A model generated the notes under the pieces. It made no database searches. It saw nothing but the letters and a program-made list of their open reading frames with translations, and was not told the origin of the DNA. This document shows, in pieces, positions 34,364-64,000 of a DNA stretch of 64,000 bases; positions within the stretch are counted from its first letter, which is position 1, and every line of letters starts with the position of its first letter. The DNA is taken from contig WPIO01000014.1 of NCBI GenBank assembly GCA_009760855.2, positions 5,128,001-5,192,000 on the forward strand. The letters are read 5' to 3'. The DNA comes from Cristatella mucedo (taxonomy: Eukaryota; Bryozoa; Phylactolaemata; Cristatellidae). Position numbers and translations under genes: made by a program.

Positions 34364-34380
34364 CACAGACACAGACAGAC
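34294..34380. repeat. GA microsatellite with CAGA extension
   Basis: GA units to 34361, then GCACAGACACAGACAGACAGACAGAG. A run of G follows at 34450-34463. Confidence 0.92.
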
Positions 34381-35262
34381 AGACAGAGATGGAGACAGAG
34401 TTAGAGCCACCTAGCCCAGCCCCAGTGGACGTCGAGCTAGGGCAAGGGACGGGGGGGGGGGGGGCTCCTTGCAAAGGACAAGGTCTGGGTTGATCGTCAG
34501 GTGGGAGGTGCTTGGAGCACAAGCAGAAGCAAACATTGTTGCAATCTCGCGCTCAGCTGCTGAGCTCTCTGCCTACAGTCGGGATGCTTTGTTCAGCCTG
34601 GAGCTGGTGACATGCGACAGGAGCATGCAGGATTAAGTTTTCTTGATCTTGCTGGGTTAGGCTCAAGAGCTGGGTGGGACCAGCCAGCCTAGAGTGGAGG
34701 TGTGAGGTAGTGTTAGTGTAGTAACATAGTTGCTAGTGTAAAAGCAGTTTGTTGTATACCCATCTTGCCAATTTACCTAGGCTGACCGTCGGTGTTTTTG
34801 TCATTTGGGTTGCCATTATTTTTTAAGGAAGACAGTAGTCGTGCATGCCTGCAGTGTAGCCTGCTCGTGTGTCGAGGTAGACAAATGTCGTTTTGCTGGG
34901 AGAGGGGGCCATAAGTGACCTAAACATGTTGAATTATTTGTTCTGAAGAATGCTTACCAATGTATTTAAATGACTTGACAGATCATCCAAGCATCTTTGC
35001 AGGGGGCATGCCCCTGATGATGCCCACAAGAACCATGCCTTGAACTTGCCGGGGCAGGGGGGGCAGCCACTCCTGTGACTGACAGCTGGAGGTGCTTGCC
35101 GGGCGGCTCCTGCCTTGGCTCCTGCCCGAGAGGAGCCGCCTTTGCTGGCTCTCCTCTGCTGCAGCTCATCACCTCTCTGCTGCAGCGCAGTCGCAGCCTC
35201 AGATGCTCTGCCTTGAAGGCTGCACCGCAGTATGAGCCAGTAGCTGCACTTTCGACTTTGCA
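34381..35262. other. Upstream of MORC exon 1; no coding exon seen
   Basis: Contains a G run at 34450-34463 and GC-rich sequence at 35040-35220 with frames on both strands. It is likely promoter or first-intron sequence of the MORC gene. Confidence 0.4.
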
Positions 35263-35301
35263 GATTTAATTGATCTCCCAAGATCAGCATCCAACTAAAT
35301 A
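35263..35301 (+). other. Probable 5' untranslated part of MORC exon 1
   Basis: It follows a pyrimidine-rich acceptor (TTTCGACTTTGCAG) and runs to the start codon, with TAA in frame at 35296. If the acceptor is used, a non-coding exon must lie upstream, perhaps in the CpG-rich region. Confidence 0.45.
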
Positions 35302-54856
<19,555 letters not shown>

Positions 54857-57594
54857 GTGAGTGACCTTTGGCCTTTGAGCGTGAGCCGCCGAGTGGTTTG
54901 CTCCTAGATTTCTGGACTAGCCAAGTATGTCAGAGCCGCTGTCAACTTTAGGCCTGCACGGTGCTCCTCCTGCATTACTCGATGAAGCCACAAGAATTTT
55001 AATGAAGAGGAACAGCTGTGGCCAGCAGCTAGTTTAACTTCACTGCTACATGATGCACGTTGCTCAATGCTTGGCTCAAAGCTTAACGATCCGTTTTCAC
55101 TGCAATCGAATATCGCCTTGCCTGAACTTCCTTCCCACGGCCAGGCTGCTGTCTTGCTTGAACGTGTGTCTGAAGCCAGGCGAAAAGCAACTAGCGTTCT
55201 TCGCAACAAATAATATGGTACACGTCCTACAGGTCTGGCAATGAAATTGCATGTGGATGTAGCGTGAACAACCTTGGAGAGTATCAAAGGGTCAGGTTAA
55301 AAGACTTTCCATGAATACACTTGCAAGCATAGGGATGCAAGCCAGTATTTCTCTTTTTAGCCCCTAGTTGTGGCAGTCAGACTCTTAAATAAAAAAGGCT
55401 GTAAGACATCGAATCGTTTGTTTGACAAGCTTGCCGATCTCACTATCATGGTGACGACTGCGTAGCTGAAAGAACTTTTTTGCTTTCCCCGTTGACAAAA
55501 TTGCACGAATTTTTGCTTCCACAACTCAAACCCTACCTGCTGCACGTGTTAGTCGAAACCTGGAACCTAAAGTTTCTGCAGACGATGTTTCGATATGGGT
55601 GCAAGTCACCTACAGACTCTCTACCAACCCCTGGATTTTTGTCTGGTGGGGAACCTTAGCTCAGATTTTCAGTGCTTTACTCTATAATGCAGTTATTTAA
55701 AAGCCATTTTTCAAATTAGTCGTCATCTGACCAGCAAAAGCCTGTAATTGATTTTGATGCTCTAGCTAATTACTCCTGAGTCTCCCCTCTTCCTTTTTAT
55801 TTCGAAGGTTATCGAAAAAATTGTTGCTCTCTAGAAAGACTAGATTGCAATTATGGTTTATCAAGGAAAATTTTGGTCTGGATCAATCGACGCTGCTCTA
55901 CTAAGACCGCTGTCGTCCGTGTGCTATGACTAGTGGCACACTAGGTAGCATAGGTAGCAGTGATGGTGGTAACATCACCCACCTTAGTCCGCCTAATCGA
56001 CCGATCAGCTGCAGCTTTCGACACCACCGATCGAAAGATTTGCATGAGCAGCGTGCAGCAACGATCGATAGGATGCTGAAGGCTCTGGCACGTTTAGAAT
56101 CGTACCTGTTGAATACGTCCAGTCCATGTAGTACGGCTGTCATGTAGAAGATCCGTGACCTGCTGAGTTCAACGGTCAAACGATTCTAAGTTCAAAGATC
56201 TGTTCTTTTCTGTTTGTTTTTTATCTTTAGAACGCCTCTGAAGTAGGCAACCATAGCTAAATAAATTTAACTAAATAAATAAATCCTAGCTGATTAAGCA
56301 GCCTCTTTTTGTATAGCGACAGAAGAGCCTTTACGGCTATCACTACCGCTTGCAGTGGCGATACAGAATCGCCCACTGCAGGAATCGAACCCACGACCTC
56401 GGGACCAAGGTCGTGAAAGCAACCGCTTTACCTAGTGTCCCACGTAAGCAAGTGAAAAAACAATCTAACCGAGCAGCACTGGTTATGCCTACTGCACACA
56501 TTAGCCTCTACCGGTTTTTCAATTTGCCCTACTTACTTGGCCATTGACCGAAGGTCAAGGAATCACGAATTCGACTAGATGCCTCTGTGCAGATGGAGTT
56601 GGCTGCATAGCAGCCTGCCATAACGATGAGGCTTGCCAATGCGGTCAAGAGTAACACAAGCTGACTGCTACTGCCTTGAGCAGTTTAATCTACCGCACTG
56701 GTGGGAGATTGGTGTGACTACTGCTGCCTACTCAACCTCTCATTTCTCAGGAGCAGGCGACGCTTTGGCCGCTGTCCTTGCATGCTCATTCCTATTGCTG
56801 CCACAGTTTCAGCAGCGCCTTTTATGCTCACCAATTGCTTTTTTAGCTAAAGACTTGTGGCAGGAAGCTCAAGGAATATTTAGGTAAGGTTTCTGTCGAC
56901 TCTTCTAGCTTGCTTGACTGTTTAGCTTGGCTAGGCTGCCTCAATGGCAGGCCCACCTTCATATTGTCAAGCATTGTGAAAAGCATTAAGAGAGCCTGTT
57001 AAACACACGAAATGTGGGGCAGTAATATTTGCCCCTGTAATATTTGTAATATGTATATAGTAATTAGTAGTTATAATAGTAATATTTGTCGCTGTACTTC
57101 TTTTTGGCACTTATGGTATATCTGAAACGCCTGTGGCGTGGTTTGACACTCCGACAGCAAGCAAGCGACGCTACGTTAAGGGGGGGGGGCTTAAACAACT
57201 GTGTTATTGGGCTCGAAGCTCGACGGCTCACAGCCGTTTCACCTGTGGCCGAGTTCCCACTACCCTGCCTCGGCAGGCCGTGACTCACTCTCTTAAAACC
57301 ATTTCCTCCTCAACCGGCATGGCCCATAAATCCGAGGCCTGCCATGAACTCGGCTGGGCCATTCACTGGCCTATCATAAGACTGTGGATTATTGATTGAT
57401 TGAATTTGTTACTCTTTCAAGCGGCCGTTAGACTGGATCTCCCGCACGTGCTGCTGTGTATGATTCATCCATCAGCAGACTACCGGTTAGCTCCTACAAA
57501 CCGAAAACTGTACGTGTGGTGGTCGGTGCCTGAGCTCAGGCTCATGCCCAGTTCATTCCGACGAGTCAGCACCTGCCATCCTCCTGACGCCATA
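54857..57594 (+). other. MORC intron 10 or downstream, no further exon identified
   Basis: Starts with the strong donor GTGAGT at 54857. I searched by eye for the coiled coil and the FGVN/GMFIYN part of MORC2-like proteins and found neither. The frame at 55926-56147 (HEQRAATIDRMLKALARLESYL) looks helical but has no supporting splice sites. Confidence 0.4.
56283..56445 (-). mobile_element. SINE family T1, inverted
   Basis: Reverse complement of the 28838 copy: CCTAGCTGATTAAGCAGCCTCTTTTTGTATAGCGACAGAAGAGCC, then box B as GGAATCGAACCC at about 56381, and AAGCAACCGCTTTACCTAGTG. An AAATAAATAAAT stretch beside it at 56265 is its A/T tail. Confidence 0.78.
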
Positions 57595-57672
57595 AATAAT
57601 AATAATAGCAATACACTTGATAAAGTGTCCTCAGAGAACTCAATCTCAGTCTAGGTACTTTACATTTGCTGC
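57595..57672 (-). mobile_element. LINE family A 3' tail only, inverted
   Basis: AATAATAATAATAGC, ACACTTGATAAAGTGTCCTCAGAGAACTCAATCTCAGTCTAGGTAC and CATTTGCTGCAA. The base of the stem (GATAAAGTG / AGGTACTTT) has diverged. Confidence 0.65.
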
Positions 57673-58020
57673 AATGCTTTGTGTTGGGGCTTTTTTGTTC
57701 ACTTTTAGATTGCGTATTTTTGCATTATCGTATGTATCTAGATTATTTTTGTCTTCTTCTGGAAGGTGACCCAAAGCTAGCAAACTAAGTCCATCCTATT
57801 TGCACAATCGATGTCTCCCCGGACCTAGATTACCCGATCAAATGAAACCCTTTAACACTGCCATATATGGATATCTGCATAATCACGAATGGGCACGGGA
57901 AAGGCCCTGGGTAATCGTGCTTTATCGGTTAATTCATTTCAAATTAACATGGCTCCGTATATACGCTGCCTGTCTCACTGTTGCCTTATTTAGGCGTTTG
58001 TCTATCTCTTTCACGTGTAC

Positions 58021-58172
<152 letters not shown>

Positions 58173-58824
58173 CTACCCCTTCTAAAGAAGTTGTAGTGAG
58201 TCTCGAAGCCTCATATCTAAATAGGTCCTTTTCATCTCGTTGTTCAGAAAGGAGAATGCTTTTGAAGTAGAGAGTGTGCCTATTCATTGTTCCACAGTGG
58301 TGCGCTGCGTTCGTTCCTGATCTTACGTGGACAAGAAATCCGAGCAATCTTAGGTGTTCTTGGCCTCGACCTGATTTTGGTGACATTTTCTGAGCAGCGA
58401 CTTCTTTCGTCGACTCTCGGGCACTGCTAGTTCTCTTGGTATTCTTCAGATCATTCCTTGTCGTATCCAGGGCCTGAACTGTGGGGCATTAGGAATTAAA
58501 ATTACTGTGCGTATGGAATGTAGGCCTACGTACTCGAGCAACCCCGAAAATCCTCCAGCCAGGTGCAGCCGCTCGACCACTCCTGGTGTGTGGGCAAGAA
58601 CTTTTTCAAAAAAATTGGGTGTGGTGAAACCAAGCCAATCAGAGCATGCTGCTCACTAATTGGTATCCTAGTGTAATTAAATGCACAATAAAAAATTTTA
58701 ACATCTAAAATGTCGTTTATTTTCTTTTATTTTGCCAAATATGTTGGGTAATGCGAGTGTAATGGTGACAAAAGGATAGTCTGGAACTGATTAACCGAAA
58801 TAAATGAGGGTAGACCGTTCAACT

Positions 58825-58973
<149 letters not shown>

Positions 58974-60559
58974 TTTGCTTTGCAATGGTAGCATTCCCGC
59001 TGTTTCTAATTTTGTCCATACATACCGTTTGTTAGCAAAGGATCGATTCGCATGGCAGCTGCTATTTTCATGATGTTTCAGTGACATACACAGGAGAACA
59101 GGCAACACAACAAGGCAGTCGGTCGTAAGTAATCAAGTTGCACCTAGTCCAGTTAGAGTTGAGGATTTGTGCCTTAAAAGACGATGCAACGCAATCTGAG
59201 CCCCGTAAATGACGTTTGGTCTTGTCAGTGTCTTCTCGTTTGAAGGCGGACTGTCGGTTGAGAAGTGCTGAGATTTCAAGACGGCGAGCTACTTATGAAG
59301 ACCTAGATTTTGTTTACCAGCAGAAAGCACGGTAGGCATTGTGTGCACGCACCCCCTACGGGAGATGATAATCACTTGGGTTTTTAATCTTCACTGAGAT
59401 GTATGGCTATTCCATGACTTTTTGCATAGCAAGGAATTGTCTCACTTATCCTGTTATCCTGTTGGGGTACTGTTTGTTGCTCATGCTCCACACTGACTTC
59501 CAGTCGGTAATGGTTTGCCACTCGGTGCTAGCCCATCGGTGCCGAGCTCGAAGCTTACTATCCAGGTCATTGGTTCGAATCATGGGTCATGGGTTTGAGT
59601 CCTTCAGCAGGCAATCCTGCGTTGCCTGTTTCGAGCAGGTGAAAGCAAATACGACTCCTCTGCTGCTATGAAACGGGACTTTTGAATCATGAATCAGCCG
59701 ATTGTAGCTTAAGAAATGTTTCCTCCGCTACATACTAATAAGCCTGCACGATTATCAAGCTCGTCTTGGCGTAGCCGGGTCTTGTTTCATAGGTTCTCAC
59801 AAAATAAATGTAAACAGAACTAGTGCCTGCATTGCCAGTCAGATGCTATAGTGCTGCAAATACAGGCAACGCAGTCACATGCCCCATTTTCTAAAGTAGT
59901 TGCAGTGTATCCCAGCTGATCAGCAGAGGCAAACTATGAATCTTGCTCCGACCCACTAGGTGCACCACGGCCTGGCACCAGCTGTTCAAGTATATGGGGC
60001 ATTCAGTCAGTAAACGTAAAAATTTCCTCTGTCGTTTGTCTGCTTAACTCGTAAAGCAAAGCCCGTCTTCTGTCTGTACGGTATGACTTATGAAGATCAG
60101 CAGATGATCGAAAGAATTTTAAACCTGAAGCTGGCTGTCGTGAACCCCGAACTCGGCTTCCGTCTGGTTCGGTTCCTGTCTATTTCAACAAGTCTTCAGT
60201 AGTGAATGGCCCGTTGCCCTCAGCAGAAAGATGTAAGCAAGTCACCTTTAGAGATGAAGCATTCAGCAATTATCATTTTTCATGATGAGATCCTAGGCCG
60301 ATTTGCAGAGACTGTCGGACAGATAGACAAAGAAAAGGAGAGAGACCGAGAGCGGATCGCAAAGACAAATACAAAGGCTGTGGCAATGATTGAGAGAAAG
60401 AGATATAGACTGGTGGATTATTTGGAAAAATCACGATGGGGCAGCATAGATTGGTAGATAGATTAGAGATAAATAAGAAAAAAGCGATAGTTATGTAACT
60501 TTATCACTGCTTTGCATATTGCAATTGTTAATGATAAAAAATAATTCCGACGTTACCAT
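58974..60559. other. No gene seen apart from a SINE
   Basis: Contains the SINE T1 at 59515-59705. A purine-rich stretch at 60330-60470 resembles a decayed GA repeat and gives a charged open frame that I do not consider a protein. Confidence 0.4.
59515..59705 (+). mobile_element. SINE family T1 with duplicated box B region
   Basis: GGTTCGAATCATGGGTCATGGGTTTGAGTCC shows two box B-like motifs in a row, then CAGCAGGCAATCCTGCG, CTCCTCTGCTGCTATG and GAATCAGCCG. This local duplication is not seen in the other copies. Confidence 0.6.
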
Positions 60560-60615
60560 AAGACGATTAAATCTCTTTCTAGGCATTTTACTTTTACTGG
60601 AAAGGAAGCATGTCA
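60560..60615 (-). mobile_element. LINE A/C-related tail remnant, inverted
   Basis: GACGATTAAATCTCTTTCTAGGCATTTTAC and TACTGGAAAGGAAGCATG resemble the inner part of the terminal stem-loop and adjoining sequence. The ATT tail and outer stem are gone. Confidence 0.45.
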
Positions 60616-60847
60616 ATTGGTTGCTCAGAGAGAAGTTTCCGGTAGATGTCATGCTTCCTGAAGACACAATTAGCCAATGGGCCCTCGCGTGACCTCTGTC
60701 CTACTCTTGATCAACCGATGCCCATGGACCGAGTGACCCGTTGGTTTTGTCAATATTCAATGTGTTCTTATTTACGATTTGACTCGGAGACAACAAGTGA
60801 CCAGCCAAAGAGGCCACAGCATCTATCTAGCTGTCTGGACCAGTGCA

Positions 60848-61874
60848 TTACTCACTTGCTGCATGTATTGATGACATCCGCCCATGGACGGCAGCAAATT
60901 TTCTAAAACTAAATGATGATAAAACTAACTTACTAGTTATGGGTAAACCCAGTGTGATTCACAAATTGGAAAGGCTGACGCTAAAAGTTGGCTCTGCCAG
61001 CATATCTCCTGTTGAATCAGCTCAAAATCTAGGTGTCATATTCCAAAGCGACCTCTCGTTAGACGACCATGTCAGCTCCACAGTCAAATCTGCCTATTTT
61101 CAGGTTCATAACATTGCTAAAATTCGGGCTTGTTTAGATAAGGATACCACGTCTAAGTTGATCCATGCATTCGTGACATCACGTCTCGACTTCTGCAACT
61201 CACTGCTTACTGGCCTACCAGCATGTGCGATCATGCAATTGCAGCTGGTGCAAAACTCTGCAGCTAGGCTTGTCTGTCGTGAGCGTCGCAGTTGCCACAT
61301 TACTCCACTTCTCGCGACCTGCACTGGCTACCAGTCAAGCAACGGATTGACTGCAAGGTTTTGTCGCTCTCTGTTAGGTCATTCTTTGGTTCCAGCCTAT
61401 CTCTCCGACATACTCCCTCATCAGGCCAAGCATCGAACCACCCGCTTTTCGGAATCCAACAGTCTAGAAATACTCCGTACAAACCTCAAATCCTTTAGAG
61501 ACCGTGCATTTAGTTCGTATGCTCCCAAAGCCTAGTACTCCCTCCCGACCTGCGTCAGAACATCCCCTGACCTGACCACATTTAAAAAGAACTTAAAAAA
61601 CACACCTATTTAGGACAGCATTTAGTGGGTCCCTGTGATTCGTCCTTCATGTGCTTATGCATGCTGACACTGTGCATGCTGCCACTAACCACAATTTGCA
61701 TGCTGACCCTGTGCATGTCACCCCTAACAATGTTATTCATTTTGTTTGCTTATCAAGCATTACTCACCATTCAATAGCATTTCCCTTTGCAGCAAATGTA
61801 AAGCGCCTAGAGAGAGATTTAGTTCTCTGAGGGTGCTTTATCAAGTGCATTATTATTATTATTATTATTATTAT
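60848..61874 (+). mobile_element. LINE family A copy, reverse-transcriptase C-terminal half and 3' end
   Basis: Enzyme from LAACIDDIRPW through LNDDKTNLLVMGKPS, LGVIFQSDLSLDDHVSS, NSAARLVCRERRSC to the C-terminus. A one-base deletion near 61313 (CTCGCGACC) and a 27-bp deletion near 61376 break the frame. The 3' untranslated region, stem-loop (about 61800-61840) and ATT tail (61850-61874) are complete. It is truncated 5' just after the YADD region. Confidence 0.9.
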
Positions 61875-62499
61875 ATTTCAGCGACTTCTATTTTTGGTGC
61901 TCTTAATACTGGCCTTGGTAGCTCTTTCTGGTCTGACCGAACCTAATTGTCACTACAGTTGAACTCGGATATGAGCTTGTGTCAAAGGGTTATGTGGATC
62001 CTCTTGCTAGACACGAGCTTGTTACAACAGGGTGACAGATCCTCTAGTCATGATGACAATCTAGTCATGATGACATTCAGCATGTCAACCTGGAACTGAC
62101 TACAAAGCTAAGTAGAGCTCTGGTCTATTCAACAGACAAATCATTTTGAAGACACGCCCATGGCAATGTCAGAATGACCATATTTTCTTAAGCTTTACCC
62201 ACAACTACCTTAAAATAAGCTACTAGGTAAAAATGCTAAGACTGCAAAAAGAGATGTCGATTATAAAGCTGCCAAACTCACATAAATTGCATTCTTCACC
62301 CGTGACGTAATAATAATAATGATTATAATGTGAGTCTGATAATGCAGCCTATTCAGTCCGCAAGGGAAACTGGTGCATGTAGCGGATCTCCACAATAATA
62401 ATAATAATAATAATAATTGTGCCGTCTTGCCCATTTGCCCCTTGAACTGTCATTAGCAAGCCTGCTGCCCTACTTCCAGTAGTCTTGCCGTTTCTCATA
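61875..62499. other. No gene seen; short TAA runs
   Basis: TAA runs at 62307-62330 and 62393-62418, the second not attached to a recognisable LINE 3' end. A 17-bp direct repeat (CTAGTCATGATGACA) lies at 62042-62075. Confidence 0.45.
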
Positions 62500-62985
62500 C
62501 TGAAGTGAAATCTTTAGGTGATTGGGCCTTTCACACCACAAGCACCTGAAGTCTGGTACTGCTTCCAGCTGCTTTTGCTCCCTGCAATGTCTTTGCATCT
62601 CACAAGTCTCACCTAAAGATGCATCTGTTCCACTCAGCTTTTCCTGCACTTCTGTGAACATGTCTTTTTTGTTTCTCCTTGCTCTTCGTGGTGCCTGCAC
62701 CTGCTCATGACTCACCGCGTGGTGCTTACCTGCACATGACTCAGTGCATGTTATGAGCCAGAGGTCCTACCAGCCGGTGGCCCTTAGTGTCTTCTTGTGT
62801 GCTTTAGCATGCTAGCCTTAGCGGGATATTTATTCGCTTTTGCATGCCTATCTAATCATGACACCGTGCATATCATTCATTAACCTTTGGTCATTGATTC
62901 TCTTGTACCTAGTTGTACAGTGCCCGGATAGAGTTTTAGTTCTCTTATGGGAATGGGCAAACGACCTACTACTTTTTATTAACAA
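62500..62985 (+). mobile_element. LINE family C 3' end
   Basis: CTCACCTAAAGATGCATCTGTTCCACTCAGCTTTTCC near 62607 is the enzyme C-terminus (KMHLFHSAF), followed by the family C 3' untranslated region (CTGCACATGACTCAGTGCATGTTATGAGCC) and a degraded tail near 62980. Confidence 0.65.
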
Positions 62986-63113
62986 AGAGGTGTACAATAA
63001 TGCATGTGTTTTTGTGTATGCACTCTGTGCCTGTATGCGTGCGAGCGCACATGAATGTGTCATTCTGTAGCTCCACACAGCAAACAGAACCAAGCGGTTT
63101 TCACTAGTAAGTT

Positions 63114-63235
63114 AATAATAATAGGTCGTTTGAGTGTCATCCTAAGAGAACTTTATCTCTATCTAGGTGCTTTACAACTCACTGCTAGAGAATCACTACC
63201 CAACGGTTATAGTTTTCTGTAGCACGCTCAAAGCA
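63114..63235 (-). mobile_element. LINE family C 3' tail, inverted
   Basis: TAATAATAATAGGTCG then GAGAACTTTATCTCTATCTAGGTGC and TTTACAACTCACTGCTAGAGAATC match the 3' ends at 39866 and 54130-54220 in reverse. Confidence 0.62.
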
Positions 63236-63724
63236 ATATCTGGCCCAGTCTGTCACCTAGCCAATGACGTGTCTTAAGTGCTTAGATGAGGTTGTTGCTA
63301 TGAGATGGTGTCAAAACCAGTTAGTAAGTGAAAGGGCACATGTAATTGTGTGTGAGGTTTCATATTCTTTTGTTTTAGCTTATTCTTCAACGTTGTTAAA
63401 GTCACTTTTGTGAATAAAAGAACCACACTGTGAGCAACTTATGGAAACTTAAAGCGTGACAAAAGCTTACTTGTTTTGTTGTTTATCCTTCAACGCAGTC
63501 GTTCGAGCCCCTGTCGGCTCGCTCAAAATGCCTGGTCCTGAAGTGGTTCGTGCACGTAATTGGTAGATTATAAACATGTTGCTGATTATTTATCTATTGG
63601 CTCTTCGAATTTTCAGTTGTGACTGAAACTTCCAAACGTTAGTCTTTTATATTTCTAGCTACCGTGTCGTTTGGTCGGTGTCAACAATTTTGCTCTCTGA
63701 TGTCCTTGGTTTGAACCCACTGGC

Positions 63725-63880
63725 GATGGCCCAGGGGTTAAGATACTCGCCTTTGATGACCGAGGTCAAGATCCTTGCCTTTGAAGGTGACCATTCGAGC
63801 TCTTCGGCATATGTAAAGCATCCGGATAGAGATTCAGTTCACTTAGAGCACTGTGCAAATTAATTTCATTTGTATTGGTA
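63725..63880 (+). mobile_element. SINE family T2, divergent copy
   Basis: GGCCCAGGGGTTAAGATACTCG, GATGACCGAGGTCAAGATCC, ATTCGAGCTC in place of box B, then GTAAAGCATCCGGATAGAGATTCAGTTCACTTAGAGCACTGTGCAAATTAA. The last part is close to the LINE C 3' end at 54145-54195. Confidence 0.6.
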
Positions 63881-64000
63881 AATTGGCATTTTATCATAAC
63901 TTAGTGGCCCAGATAGAGGACCCCCTGTGAGACACCAGGGCAGAGATGCCCATCTTCGGTGGGCTTTCCAAAATTCTATTCCCTGACCACGTGCATAATG

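Noticed and set aside
55926-56147. Frame with a helical segment HEQRAATIDRMLKALARLESYL
   Set aside because: Attractive as a coiled coil, but no acceptor or donor in a fitting phase frames it, and the opposite strand is equally open.
60101-60232. Possible MORC exon 11: phase 1 in and out, weak acceptor at 60100 and good donor GTAAGC at 60233
   Set aside because: The 43 codons are Pro/Arg-rich and do not resemble the coiled coil or transducer strands expected after exon 10. A phase match of this kind occurs by chance one time in three, and the acceptor has no pyrimidine tract.
60206-60457. Charged open frame DKEKERDRERIAKTNTK
   Set aside because: It lies on a purine-rich stretch that looks like a decayed GA repeat. 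Arg/Glu/Lys richness follows from base composition.
63503-63558. Possible exon after the acceptor CTTCAACGCAG at 63502
   Set aside because: The acceptor is good, but the peptide (VRAPVGSLKMPGPEV) does not match any MORC part I know and the donor is weak.

Overview
This is animal (metazoan) nuclear DNA, most likely from an invertebrate. The evidence is spliced genes with GT-AG introns, an Elongator subunit, a MORC-family ATPase, abundant CR1/L2-type LINEs, tRNA-derived SINEs and very long dinucleotide microsatellites. There is no sign of bacterial gene organisation. The species or phylum cannot be named from the window alone.

Two host genes can be supported. ELP5 (Elongator subunit 5) lies on the minus strand at 23604-24494 as a single intact 296-codon reading frame. 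A MORC-family GHKL ATPase, closest to the MORC1/MORC2 type, lies on the plus strand. It starts at 35302 and I traced it through ten coding exons to 54856; the last traced exon ends in phase 1, so the gene continues beyond it. Its exons are short (35-218 bp) and are separated by repeat-filled introns, so the gene does not show up as one long reading frame. A third, weaker host signal is a possible first coding exon on the minus strand at 10140-10245, with a good start context and a strong donor site.

Layout: 1-9000 holds LINE fragments, a perfect hairpin and a SINE. 9000-13000 holds the possible minus-strand first exon and an imperfect hairpin. 13448-14703 and 25006-26361 are two copies of one solo-LTR-like element. 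17500-22900 is a stack of decayed LINE copies. 23604-24494 is ELP5. 26722-29500 is the best-preserved LINE (reverse transcriptase frame of about 590 codons) abutting a second LINE family that is split by a SINE. 30600-32450 is GC- and CpG-rich and may be a promoter region. 35302-54856 is the MORC gene. 55000-64000 is intronic or downstream sequence with microsatellites and further LINE copies.

Three LINE families are visible. Family A is L2/CR1-like and ends in a conserved stem-loop plus an ATT-repeat tail. Family B is CR1-like and ends in a short TTTGTGGA-like repeat. Family C is older and resembles A. There are two tRNA-derived SINE families. SINE T1 ends in a motif around ATCAGCTAG. SINE T2 shares its 3' end with LINE families A and C, as expected if it is mobilised by their machinery. 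Several LINE copies carry nested or tandem rearrangements. I found no gene cluster that looks like a new biochemical system. The most informative observations are the reconstructed MORC gene, the splice site built on a CT microsatellite, the LINE/SINE 3'-end sharing, the LTR pair with variable internal repeats, and two unexplained hairpins.
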